From Ramlibacter tataouinensis (GTDB lineage: Bacteria > Pseudomonadota > Gammaproteobacteria > Burkholderiales > Burkholderiaceae_C), in the NCBI GenBank assembly GCA_002427815.1, contig DIZF01000060.1, forward strand, positions 1 to 64,000: 64,000 nucleotides of DNA, in the 5' to 3' direction. The translations under genes were made by a program, and so were the position numbers. This document shows, in pieces, positions 9,227 through 17,914 of the stretch. How positions within the stretch are numbered: position 1 is the stretch's first letter; every line of letters begins with the position of its first letter. The notes under the pieces are model-generated. The model was not told the DNA's origin. It ran no database searches and saw only the letters and a list, made by a program, of their open reading frames with translations.

Positions 9227-9624
9227 GCCGCTGGTTCGGTCCGGGCGAGATGGACACCGTCACCCGCGCCGAACTGGACGTGCGCGTGGGCGGCCGTTAC
9301 CGGATCGCCTTTCGCATGGCCGACGGGCAGGAGCATGACGTCTCGGGCGAGTACCAGGAGGTGGTAGCCAATCGCAGGTTGCGTTTCACCTGGGCCTGGA
9401 AAACCACGCCGGAGCGTGTCTCGCTGGTCACGATCGAACTGAAGCCGGCGGCGCAGGGCTGCGAAATGAATTTCCGGCACGAGCGCTTCTTCGACCAGCA
9501 GGCCCGCGACGCCCACGAGCAGGGCTGGATCGGCGCGCTCGCCAAGCTCGACAGTCTTCTGCGCACCGGATCGGCGCTTCAAGGCCAGCGATCTCCACCA
9601 GCGTGTGCCGGCGGCGATTGCTGA
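9118..9624 (+). CDS. SRPBCC-family (AHSA1-like) protein
   Basis: A 168-residue START/AHSA1-like ligand-binding protein: ITRHYPVAPEKVWRAWTDPQALSRWFGP at the N-terminus and HEQGWIGALAKLDSLL at the C-terminus are diagnostic. AGGAGG lies upstream of the ATG. It overlaps the long tail of the ArsR frame and ends the operon. The C-terminal 20 residues (SALQGQRSPP onward) look non-homologous. Likely a hydrophobic-ligand binder; the ligand is unknown. Confidence 0.83.
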   Translation: MAEGNPIEEKASLAITRHYPVAPEKVWRAWTDPQALSRWFGPGEMDTVTRAELDVRVGGRYRIAFRMADGQEHDVSGEYQEVVANRRLRFTWAWKTTPERVSLVTIELKPAAQGCEMNFRHERFFDQQARDAHEQGWIGALAKLDSLLRTGSALQGQRSPPACAGGDC

Positions 9625-9722
9625 GCTGACCAGCGCACGTCAACGCACGGCCTTTGCAGACGCATGAGCAGAAAGCCGCTGCTGTTGACGCCTGAGACAT
9701 CGAGACCGCCGAGCTGCTTGGC

Positions 9723-9736
9723 TTGGGTTGACCCAA
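9723..9736. promoter_or_regulatory. perfect palindrome upstream of the exporter operon
   Basis: TTGGGT-tg-ACCCAA is a perfect inverted repeat 40 bases upstream of the ATG of the outer-membrane lipoprotein gene. It may be an operator for a regulator outside this window, or chance. The 9625-9775 interval contains nothing else I can name. Confidence 0.3.
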
Positions 9737-9775
9737 CGCAACCACTTGTCCGCAGAACACGCCCAGACTGTATTC

Positions 9776-11281
9776 ATGAGGTTTGATTCCTGGCCGCTGC
9801 ATGGCCGCGTTGGCGTTGAGCGCCGCGCGATCGCAGTGCGCGGGGTGCGCGGCGCCGCACTTCTGTCCGGCTTGACGCTGGCCTTGTCGGGCTGCGCGCC
9901 GCTGTCGCCCCAGCGCGCGCCGGCACTGTCTTTCGACGTACCCGCGGCATGGTCGCAGGTCGATCCCTCCGCGGTGGGGGACACCTCCTCGCTGGCGCAA
10001 TGGTGGTTGCGCTTGCGCGATCCTTTGCTGGCGCAGTTGGTGAGCCAGGCCATGCAATCCAATACCACCGTGGTGAGCGCCCAGGCGGCGCTGCGGCAAG
10101 CTCGCGCGCTGCGCGATGTCGCCGGCGCCGGCCTCGTGCCAACCCTTGACGGTTCGGCGTCGGTACAGCGCAGCAGGTCCGGCGGCGCGAGCGCCAGCAA
10201 CAGCTTCGGGGCCGGCCTGGACGCCAGCTGGGAGCTGGATGTCTTCGGCGCCAATCGCAGCGCCCTGCAAGCCAGCGAGGCCAGCCTACGGGCCAGCGGC
10301 GCGACACTGGGCGACGTGCAGGTCTCGATCGCGGCCGAGGTTGCGCTTGACTACATCACGCTGCGCAGTGCCCAGGCACGTTTGGCGATTGCCACCGACA
10401 ACCTGGCCAGCCAGCAGGAGATCCTGCAGATCACCCAGTGGCGCCTGCAGGCGGGCCTGGTCTCGTCGCTGGAAACCGAGCAGGCGCGTGCGTCGACCGA
10501 ACAGACCGCGGCCCAGTTGCCGGCGTTTCAAACCAGCATTGACCAGACGATGCATGCGCTCGCGGTGCTGACCGGGCAGCCGCCCGCGGCCTTGTGGACG
10601 GTCCTGGCAGCCGCCGCCCCTGTGCCGCAGGCGGCGGACGAGCTGGCGCTGAGCATTCCGGCCGAGACGCTGCGCCAACGCCCCGATGTCCGCGCCGCGG
10701 AACACCAGGTGATGGCCGCGATGGCCCGCGTGTCGCAGGCGCAGGCACAGACGATGCCCAGCTTCCGGCTCACTGGTTCGGTTGGCCTGAACGCATTGAC
10801 GCTGGCATCGCTCGGCAACGGCGCATCGATTGCCAGTGCCTTGCTGGCCGGTGTGGCCGTGCCGCTGTTCGACGGTGGTGCCCTCCGAGCCCAGGTGCGG
10901 GCCCAGCAGGCAGCCCTGGAACAGGCGAACTCGAGTTACCAGGGCACGGTCCTGACGGCGCTCAAGGATGTCGAAGACGCCCTGATCGCGCTGCGCGGTG
11001 ACCGCGAGCGGCTGCTGCGGCTGCAACAGGCGGCCGAGGCCGCCGGCAACGCCGCGTTGATGGCCAGCCAGCGGTTTACCAGTGGCCTGGTGGACTTCCA
11101 GGTGGTGCTGGAAACCCAGCGCACCCGGCTGAGCACGCAGGACAGCGTGGCCAATGCCAGTGCCGACGTCAGTGCCGACCATGTGCGCCTGTACAAGGCG
11201 CTGGGCGGCGGCTGGCAACCCGATGGCGGCGATCCGCCGCCCGCGGCCACCGCGGATCCCGTCCGGACTTCCCCTTCATGA
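9776..11281 (+). CDS. NodT/TolC-family outer-membrane efflux lipoprotein
   Basis: A 501-residue outer-membrane channel component of a tripartite exporter. The start ATG gives an N-terminus with a basic stretch and the lipobox LALSGC near residue 40, so lipid anchoring to the outer membrane is expected. The two repeated efflux-protein halves are seen (for example SLAQWWLRLRDPLLAQLV, the DASWELDVFG segment, RPDVRAAEHQVMAA and ALKDVEDAL). It overlaps the adaptor gene in an ATGA junction. Substrate unknown. Confidence 0.9.
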   Translation: MRFDSWPLHGRVGVERRAIAVRGVRGAALLSGLTLALSGCAPLSPQRAPALSFDVPAAWSQVDPSAVGDTSSLAQWWLRLRDPLLAQLVSQAMQSNTTVVSAQAALRQARALRDVAGAGLVPTLDGSASVQRSRSGGASASNSFGAGLDASWELDVFGANRSALQASEASLRASGATLGDVQVSIAAEVALDYITLRSAQARLAIATDNLASQQEILQITQWRLQAGLVSSLETEQARASTEQTAAQLPAFQTSIDQTMHALAVLTGQPPAALWTVLAAAAPVPQAADELALSIPAETLRQRPDVRAAEHQVMAAMARVSQAQAQTMPSFRLTGSVGLNALTLASLGNGASIASALLAGVAVPLFDGGALRAQVRAQQAALEQANSSYQGTVLTALKDVEDALIALRGDRERLLRLQQAAEAAGNAALMASQRFTSGLVDFQVVLETQRTRLSTQDSVANASADVSADHVRLYKALGGGWQPDGGDPPPAATADPVRTSPS

Positions 11282-12624
11282 ACACCCCCATCCCAGCGGC
11301 CACGGCTGCACCCCAGCCCGTTTCGGGCACACCCGCTGCCGCTGCCGAGACCGACATCTCCACGTTGCTCGCCGAGCCGGCCTCGCACCGCTGGTACCGG
11401 CGTCCTGCCCTGTGGGGCGGTGTCCTGCTGGTGCTGCTGGCCGCCGGCGGCTGGTGGTACTGGCAAGCGTGGCAGACCGCCAACGCGGCGCCCAGCTACG
11501 TCACGCAGACGGTGGCACGCGGCAATCTGACCTTGACCGTCACCGCCAATGGCACGCTGCAACCCACACGCGCGATCAACATCGGCAGCGAACTCTCGGG
11601 CACGGTGCTGAAAGTCAACGTCGACGTCAACGACAAGATTCGCAAGGGCCAGGTACTGGTCGAGCTGGACACCGCCAAGCTGAACGACCAGATCCTGCGT
11701 TCGCGCGCATCGCTGGCCTCGGCCAACGCGAAGGTCGCGCAGACCGCTGCGACCGTCAGCGAGGCGAAGGCCAGCCTCGCACGGTTCGAGGAGGTTGCGC
11801 GCCTGTCGGGCGGCAAGGTGCCCTCCAAGGCCGAAATGGACGCCGGGCGCGCCGCAGTGGAGCGGGCGATGGCGGACGCGACCAGCGCGCGCGCGGGAGT
11901 CGCCGACGCGCAGGCGGCCTTGTCCACCGACGAGATCAACCTGTCCAAGGCATCGATCCGCGCACCCTCCGATGGCGTGATCCTCACCCGCAGCGTGGAC
12001 CCGGGCAATGCCGTGGCGGCATCGCTGCAGGCGGTGACGCTGTTCACCGTGGCCGAGGACCTGGCGCAGCTGCGCCTGCAGGTCTACGTGGATGAGGCCG
12101 ACGTGGGCTCGGTCAAGGTGGGCCAGAACGCGAGCTTCACGGTGAGTGCCTATCCCAGCCGCAAGTACCCGGCGCAGATCACGCGGGTGGCCTACGGCTC
12201 GACCATCACGGACAACGTGGTCACCTACCTCACTTACCTGGACGTGAACAACAGCGACCTGAGCCTGCGCCCGGGCATGACGGCCAGCGCCACGATTGTC
12301 GCGACGCAGCGGACGGACGTGCTCCTGGTGCCCAACAGCGCGCTGCGCTTCGAGCCCGCTACCGCGGCGGCCGCCAAGCCCGCGGCCAGCGGCGGCATCG
12401 TCGCCAGCTTGACACCGCGCATGCCGCGTCGCGAGCGCAGTTCCGCAGCGGCCGGCGCCAGCACGGCGACCGCGCGCCAGGTGTGGGTGCTGCGCGACGG
12501 CAAGGCGGCGCCGGTCTCGGTGATCCCCGGCATCAGCGACGGCCGCATGACCGAGATCACCGGCGGCGAACTGGAAGCCGGCATGCAGGTGATCACCGAC
12601 CAGAAGGCAGCAGCGGTGAAATGA
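11278..12624 (+). CDS. macA: MacA-like periplasmic adaptor of an ABC exporter
   Basis: A 448-residue membrane-fusion protein. One N-terminal transmembrane helix (about residues 41-60) is followed by the barrel-sandwich start YVTQTVARGNLTLTVTANGTL, a coiled-coil hairpin (about 120-230), a second lipoyl half (SIRAPSDGVILTRSVDPGN) and a beta-barrel. This is the RND/MacA adaptor layout. It sits between the outer-membrane channel gene and the ABC ATPase gene, so it should bridge inner-membrane pump and channel. Confidence 0.9.
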   Translation: MNTPIPAATAAPQPVSGTPAAAAETDISTLLAEPASHRWYRRPALWGGVLLVLLAAGGWWYWQAWQTANAAPSYVTQTVARGNLTLTVTANGTLQPTRAINIGSELSGTVLKVNVDVNDKIRKGQVLVELDTAKLNDQILRSRASLASANAKVAQTAATVSEAKASLARFEEVARLSGGKVPSKAEMDAGRAAVERAMADATSARAGVADAQAALSTDEINLSKASIRAPSDGVILTRSVDPGNAVAASLQAVTLFTVAEDLAQLRLQVYVDEADVGSVKVGQNASFTVSAYPSRKYPAQITRVAYGSTITDNVVTYLTYLDVNNSDLSLRPGMTASATIVATQRTDVLLVPNSALRFEPATAAAAKPAASGGIVASLTPRMPRRERSSAAAGASTATARQVWVLRDGKAAPVSVIPGISDGRMTEITGGELEAGMQVITDQKAAAVK

Positions 12625-12631
12625 GCCCAGG

Positions 12632-13369
12632 ATGAACGTGCCGTTGATTCGCCTGCGCGGCGTGACCAAGGTGTATGGCAGCGGCCAGGCCGAATTGATG
12701 GCGTTGAAGGGCATCGACCTGGACATCACCGCCGGCGAGTTCGTCGCGATCATGGGCCCGAGCGGCTCGGGCAAGTCCACGGCGATGAACATCATGGGCT
12801 GCCTGGACACGCCCAGCGCCGGGCAGTACCTGTTCCGTGGCGCGCATGTCGAGGGCCTGTCGCGCGACCAGCGCGCGCTGCTGCGCCGCCGGTACCTGGG
12901 TTTCGTGTTCCAGGGGTTCAACCTGCTAGCGCGCACCTCGGCCCAGGAGAACGTCGAGCTGCCGCTGCTGTACCGCGGCGAAAGCGCTACCGTGCGCCAC
13001 GCGTCCGCAGCCAAGGCGCTGCAATCGGTGGGCCTGGGCGGCTGGGAGCACCACACGCCGGCCGAACTGTCCGGCGGCCAGCAGCAGCGGGTGGCGATCG
13101 CCCGGGCACTGGTGACCGAGCCGGCAGTGCTGCTGGCCGACGAGCCCACCGGCAATCTCGACACCCAGCGCAGCCGGGAAATCATGGAGCTGCTGCGCGC
13201 CCTGAACGTGGACCATGGCATCACCGTGCTGATGGTCACGCACGAAGCCGACATGGCGGCCTACGCCCGGCGCGTGGTGCACTTCGTGGATGGCCTCATC
13301 GACAGCGACACGCCCAACCCGAATCCGATGCCGGCCAGCCTGCCGGCGGCGGCGGCGGAGGCACGCTGA
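12632..13369 (+). CDS. MacB/LolD-type ABC transporter ATP-binding protein
   Basis: A 245-residue ATPase with Walker A GPSGSGKST, Q-loop FVFQGFNLL, signature LSGGQQQRVAIARAL, Walker B VLLADEPTGNLD and the His switch MVTHE. It powers the permease encoded next, overlapping it at a TGATG junction. In E. coli MacB the ATPase and membrane domains are one chain; here they are two genes, as in YknYZ-like systems. Confidence 0.94.
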   Translation: MNVPLIRLRGVTKVYGSGQAELMALKGIDLDITAGEFVAIMGPSGSGKSTAMNIMGCLDTPSAGQYLFRGAHVEGLSRDQRALLRRRYLGFVFQGFNLLARTSAQENVELPLLYRGESATVRHASAAKALQSVGLGGWEHHTPAELSGGQQQRVAIARALVTEPAVLLADEPTGNLDTQRSREIMELLRALNVDHGITVLMVTHEADMAAYARRVVHFVDGLIDSDTPNPNPMPASLPAAAAEAR

Positions 13370-14583
13370 TGTTGCTCAACACGCTGTTTCTCGCGCTGCG
13401 TTCGATCCGGCGCAACCTGTTGCGCTCGTTCCTCACCATTCTGGGGATCGTGATCGGCGTGAGCGCCGTGATCACGATGGTCACGCTGGGCAAAGGCGCC
13501 ACGCAGGCGGTGCAGATGCAGATCTCCAGCCTGGGCACCAACCTGCTGATGGTGCGCCCCGGCCAGCGACTGGGCCCGGGCGGGCCGGGCGGTGGTGGCG
13601 GCGCTCCGTCTTTCAAGGAATCCGATGCCGGCGCCATCATGGCGCAGATCGGCGGTATCCAGGCGGTGGCGCCGGAGGGCCGAACCGGGGTCACGGTGGT
13701 CGGCAATGGCCGCAACTGGGCCACCAACGTCACCGGCAGCACCAATGCCTGGTTCGACACCGGCAACTGGAAGCTGGCCTCCGGCCGCAGGTTCGAGGAC
13801 GACGAACTCACGTCCGGTGGGGCCGTCTGCATCATCGGCGAGACCGTGCGGCGCGAGATCTACGGTGGCACGCGGGGCCTGGGCGAGCAGCTGCGCATCA
13901 AGCAGTTCTCGTGCGACGTGATCGGCGTGCTCGCCTCCAAGGGCCAGGCGGCGATGGGCAACGACCAGGACGACATCGTGCTGGTGCCGCTGCACACGCT
14001 GCAGCGCCGCGTCACGGGCAATCAGCGCATCAACACGCTGCTGGTGTCGATGCAGGACGGCAGCGACAGCACGCGCCTGAAGAAGAGCCTGGCGCAGCTG
14101 ATGCGGGAGCGCCGCAAGCTGGCTGAAGGCGACGACGACAACTTCAACGTCCTCGACACGCAGCAGCTGGCCGAAACGCTGTCGGGCACGACCCAGGTGA
14201 TGACTACGCTGCTGGGCGCCGTGGCCGCGGTGAGCCTGCTGGTGGGCGGCATCGGTATCATGAACATCATGCTGGTCAACGTGACCGAACGCACCCGCGA
14301 GATCGGCCTGCGGCTGGCCATTGGGGCACTGGAGCGCGAGGTGCTGCTGCAGTTCCTGATCGAGGCGGTGGCGCTGGCGTCACTGGGCGGCATCGTCGGC
14401 GTCGTCATCGCCACCGGCATGTCCATCGGGCTGGCCGCGGCCATGGGCGTGCCCTTCCTGTTCGATCCGGTGATCAACGTGCTTTCATTCGTGTTTTCCG
14501 CATGCATCGGTGTGCTGTTCGGCTATTTCCCGGCCCGGCGTGCCGCACGCATGGACCCGATCGAGGCCCTGCGGCACGAGTAA
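13369..14583 (+). CDS. macB: MacB-type ABC transporter permease
   Basis: A 404-residue MacB/FtsX-fold permease: one N-terminal helix (FLTILGIVIGVSAVITMVTL), a large periplasmic domain, then three C-terminal helices beginning with the hallmark GIGIMNIMLVNVTERTREIG. A Gly/Pro-rich loop (residues about 66-77) sits in the periplasmic domain. It is the last gene of the exporter operon. Likely role is mechanotransmission-driven export of a drug, peptide or lipid from the periplasm. Confidence 0.93.
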   Translation: MLLNTLFLALRSIRRNLLRSFLTILGIVIGVSAVITMVTLGKGATQAVQMQISSLGTNLLMVRPGQRLGPGGPGGGGGAPSFKESDAGAIMAQIGGIQAVAPEGRTGVTVVGNGRNWATNVTGSTNAWFDTGNWKLASGRRFEDDELTSGGAVCIIGETVRREIYGGTRGLGEQLRIKQFSCDVIGVLASKGQAAMGNDQDDIVLVPLHTLQRRVTGNQRINTLLVSMQDGSDSTRLKKSLAQLMRERRKLAEGDDDNFNVLDTQQLAETLSGTTQVMTTLLGAVAAVSLLVGGIGIMNIMLVNVTERTREIGLRLAIGALEREVLLQFLIEAVALASLGGIVGVVIATGMSIGLAAAMGVPFLFDPVINVLSFVFSACIGVLFGYFPARRAARMDPIEALRHE

Positions 14584-14969
14584 ATCACGCCGCGTTGGGC
14601 CTGTTGCTGGTAGCCGCGCCGCCGGCCGCCGACACCAGTTCGGTGCCGCGGTTGCCCATACGACATTGCCCACGCCGAGCTGCGCGGAAAGCTGCAGCCG
14701 CCTTTCGTTGGGATTGAGCAACTGTTCGCTGATGTACATGGTCGGGAATCGTTAGCGGCGAATTGTCCCGGCAGCCAACACGAGGGGCCAGGATGCGCGC
14801 GGTTTTCCCGGCTTTCCTCTCCTGTCAGTCCCATGCAATGGGACGAATGGCGCAGATCGCACGGCTGAATGGTTGAGTCACGCTTGGCTACCTTTGATTC
14901 CGTTTGTATCCAATCGCCACAAGGGGGTATGGCATTCTGCCGATTACCAGCTGCCAACTTTTCCGCTTG
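14584..14969. other. intergenic region with no recognised gene
   Basis: 386 bases between the permease and the small STAS-like gene. A minus-strand stretch around 14640-14739 (beginning YISEQLLNPNERRLQLSAQL) looks protein-like but I could not assign it and it lacks a family-length frame; it may be the eroded end of a lost gene. The rest shows nothing I can support. Confidence 0.4.
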
Positions 14970-15329
14970 ATGAACCTCGTAGTCGCTTCCCGTCATGACG
15001 ATCTGCACATGCGCTTTGACGTGGAAGGCCGCTGGCGCAGCGGTGACGCGCTGAAACTGGCTTACTTGGTGAAGGCTGCGGTGGCGCGGTGGCGACAGGA
15101 TCACGTGCTGATCGACCTGCGCCGCGTGGCGACGCCGCCCGACGCCCAGGGAAAGTTTCTCATCTGCGACCGCCTGCGCCGCGCCTTGACACGCAATACC
15201 AGGGTGGTCCTGGTCGCCACGCCCGAGCTGGTGGACAACGATGGCTTTCCTATTGGCCAGACCCTCTGTCCCGACATCGCGTTGTTCAACGCCGAGCGCG
15301 AGGCGCTGGACTGGCTTGGCCTGCAATAG
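14970..15329 (+). CDS. small hypothetical protein, STAS/SpoIIAA-like
   Basis: A 119-residue protein with an alternating strand-helix pattern: LHMRFDVEGRW, a long basic helix ALKLAYLVKAAVARW, then DHVLIDLRRV and TRVVLVATPELV. This resembles SpoIIAA/STAS-like domains, but I cannot confirm the family. The shorter ATG giving MNLVVASRHDD was chosen because the upstream extension is not protein-like. It is a lone gene with non-coding DNA on both sides. Confidence 0.6.
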   Translation: MNLVVASRHDDLHMRFDVEGRWRSGDALKLAYLVKAAVARWRQDHVLIDLRRVATPPDAQGKFLICDRLRRALTRNTRVVLVATPELVDNDGFPIGQTLCPDIALFNAEREALDWLGLQ

Positions 15330-15721
15330 GCAAGAAGAATCCCCCGGCTGTGAGACCGAGGGATTGAAGAGCCGGGGAAGAAACTTGAAGAAACCCGGCT
15401 GTATGGTTGGAGTCGACCCGCGTGCGGCGGGTTCCTCGCCATCGCTGAATGATACCCTTTGTCCTACAACGCAAGATGTGCTTGAGGCATCGCACATCAC
15501 ATTGCGTTTTTCCGAGTAACCCTCGGATGGCGTCTTCTTGCGCGAATCTGTAGGATTGCGCTTACAGAGATTGAAGCCGGGCGACAGGAAGTTCATGACC
15601 CGCAAGGCAACAACAAGCAGAGCCGCCACGAGCGCCGGCTGAGCTCCCCCGATTTTGTCGCAGTGCGACGCAGGCACGTCCGTGCGGAACGTGTCGCACA
15701 TGTATGTCACGAAAGCAAGCC
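15330..15721. other. intergenic region with two inverted repeats
   Basis: About 390 bases without a credible gene. Two inverted repeats are visible: CCCCGGCT (15342-15349) with AGCCGGGG (15370-15377), and ACCCGC (15416-15421) with GCGGGT (15427-15432). Either could be part of a terminator for the upstream gene, though neither is followed by a clear T-run. The promoter of the divergent FtsH-like gene must lie in the right part. Confidence 0.4.
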
Positions 15722-17866
15722 ATGTCGGATTCATCGGCAAGCCGCCAGACCACTCCCGAGACCGCTCCGGCGGCCGAGCGCAGCGCGCGCAGCCTGTGGC
15801 TCCTCGCGAAGAAGGCCGCCGCCCGTCTGCTGGACTGGTTCGTGATCCAGTCCGGCACCGTCAAGGTGACGGTGATCGCTCTGGCCCTGCTGATTCCGGC
15901 CAGCGCGATCTATTCCGTTGCACTTGTGCAGAAACAGGCGGTTGTGGCCGAAGAGCTCAAGACGATGACGGCGGCTGACCCGTCCGGCCAAGCCACACCG
16001 GCGTTCAACCCGAAACTGCCCGTGCTGTTCGGCACCGGTTCGGTGATCGGCTTCCTGGAGCGCAATCCGGTGGAACGCATCACCGTCATTTACAGGCCGC
16101 TGATGTGGAACGTGTCCGAGCGCATCGTGCTGATCGAGTCGCAAGGCAAGCAGTACGCCTGGTACCCCAGTGACATCGAAACCAAGATCTTCGCGGACAA
16201 GGCCGTCACGGCGGCCTGGGGCGGCAAGTTGAGCTTCGTGCCGCGGGCCGACCTCGATGCGGCCAGCCTGGAGATTCTCGAGCGCCTGGACCAGCGCTTT
16301 GCCGGCGCCCGGCCCCAGTCCGAAAAGGACGGGTGGAAAGCCGGCGTCAGCGGCGTGCTGTCGGCCGCCCTCACGCTGGGTTTGCTGGGCTTCCTGTTCT
16401 TCCAGCTCAAGGGCCAGTTCAAGTCGCTCAAGTTCCTCGAGCCGGCGCAGGTCGACGGATGCATCGAGGACCTGGTGGGCATGGACGACATCAAGGCCGA
16501 GGTCGCGCAGATCAAGGACCAGTACCAGCGTCGCGCTGAATACGCCGAGTACGGCGTCAGCAAACCGTTCAACGTGATGTTCAGCGGCCCGGCCGGGACC
16601 GGCAAGACCAAGCTGGCCAGTTACCTGGCCAAGGAACTCAAGCTGCCGATCCTGTTCCATTCGGCGGCCAACCTCGAGACCGGCTATGTGGCCGGCGGGG
16701 CCAACACCCTGGGCCGCATCGCGGCGATGGCCAAGCGGCGCAGGCGCTGCATCGTCTTCCTGGACGAGGCGCAGGACCTGTTCATGAAGCGGGGCGGCCA
16801 CCGCAAGTTCGACGACGACACGCAGAACACCCTGCTGGCGGTGCTGGACGGCGTGCGCAGCAAGAGCGAAGCCGAGATCATCTGGATCGTCGCCAGCAAC
16901 TTCAACAGCGAATCGATGGCCATGGACGAGGCGATGCTGCGCCGCTTCCAGATGAAGGTCGACTTCCGCATGCCGAACAAGGAAGAGCGGCTGGCCATCA
17001 TCGGCCATTACCTGGCCCGCCGCGCCGACAAGGTGCTGCCCGGTATGGATCTGCGCCATCTGGTCGAGGTGACCGAGGGCCGCAGCCCGGCCGACCTGGA
17101 GACCATCGTCAACCAGGCCGGGATCACGGCGGTGCAGGCCGGCGAGATGATAGGCGCCGAGACGCTGATGCAGGCCGCCGAGCGGGTGCTGGTGGGCAAT
17201 GTCAACTCCAACACAACCAAGGAGCGCGATCGCGACCGCCGCATCATCGCCATCCATGAATGGGGCCACTTTCTGGTTGACTTCGAGCGCGAGCGCCGCC
17301 AGGCGGGCGGGGATTGGGAAGCCATCCTGTCCGAGATGAAGACCATCAAGATCTCGCTCAAGGCCACTGCGCGCAACAACGCCCTGGGTTTCGTGTTCCA
17401 CAAGCAGGGCGCCAACCTTCTCAAGACCAAAGGCGACATCGAGCACGACGTGCGCGTGCTGCTCGGCGGCATGGCCAACGAGGAGCTGTTCTTCGGCGAG
17501 CAGGGCACCACCAACGGCGCGCACAACGACATCACCCGCGTGACCAAATTGCTGCACCATGCGGTGGCCGAGATGGGCATGTACCGCAAGACGCGGCTCA
17601 ACTTCGGGGCCCTGTCCACCGACGGTCACGGCGCCAGCCGCAACCTGGACGAGGAAACCCGCGGCATTATGGAGGCGCAGAGCGAACGCCTGTACGGTGA
17701 GACCCGCACGCTGCTGTCGCGCCTGAAGCCGCTGACCGAGCACCTCGCAGGCAAGCTGATCGACAAAGGCGAGATGAGCCTGAAGGCAGCGCTGTTCGAG
17801 ATCCGCAGCTTCGAGGCCGCCTGCGTCGAATTCAGCAGCCGGGCCGGGCTGGCCAACGCCGGCTGA
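15722..17866 (+). CDS. divergent FtsH-like membrane AAA+ zinc protease
   Basis: A 714-residue protein with an N-terminal transmembrane helix (about residues 45-65), a periplasmic/FtsH-extension-like region, a second helix (about 210-228), an AAA domain and a C-terminal peptidase-like domain. Walker A GPAGTGKT is at about residue 289 and Walker B is CIVFLDEAQD. The zinc motif is HEWGH at about residue 512, with a possible third ligand Asp in GAHNDITR. The second region of homology reads VASNFNSESMAMDEAMLRRF rather than the canonical double-Arg form. It is far from the other FtsH at 24441. An ATG 18 bases upstream is an alternative start. Confidence 0.8.
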   Translation: MSDSSASRQTTPETAPAAERSARSLWLLAKKAAARLLDWFVIQSGTVKVTVIALALLIPASAIYSVALVQKQAVVAEELKTMTAADPSGQATPAFNPKLPVLFGTGSVIGFLERNPVERITVIYRPLMWNVSERIVLIESQGKQYAWYPSDIETKIFADKAVTAAWGGKLSFVPRADLDAASLEILERLDQRFAGARPQSEKDGWKAGVSGVLSAALTLGLLGFLFFQLKGQFKSLKFLEPAQVDGCIEDLVGMDDIKAEVAQIKDQYQRRAEYAEYGVSKPFNVMFSGPAGTGKTKLASYLAKELKLPILFHSAANLETGYVAGGANTLGRIAAMAKRRRRCIVFLDEAQDLFMKRGGHRKFDDDTQNTLLAVLDGVRSKSEAEIIWIVASNFNSESMAMDEAMLRRFQMKVDFRMPNKEERLAIIGHYLARRADKVLPGMDLRHLVEVTEGRSPADLETIVNQAGITAVQAGEMIGAETLMQAAERVLVGNVNSNTTKERDRDRRIIAIHEWGHFLVDFERERRQAGGDWEAILSEMKTIKISLKATARNNALGFVFHKQGANLLKTKGDIEHDVRVLLGGMANEELFFGEQGTTNGAHNDITRVTKLLHHAVAEMGMYRKTRLNFGALSTDGHGASRNLDEETRGIMEAQSERLYGETRTLLSRLKPLTEHLAGKLIDKGEMSLKAALFEIRSFEAACVEFSSRAGLANAG

Positions 17867-17914
17867 CCATCGGCACGGCAAAAGCGGCGGGGCCCCGCTT
17901 GCCGCAGGGCCGCC

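Noticed and set aside
14523..15740. 405-codon minus-strand frame
   Set aside because: It is antisense to the small STAS-like gene and its translation has no consistent structure; only a short part near 14640-14739 looks protein-like.
15731..17881. 716-codon minus-strand frame opposite the FtsH-like gene
   Set aside because: Antisense shadow of a protein with intact catalytic motifs.
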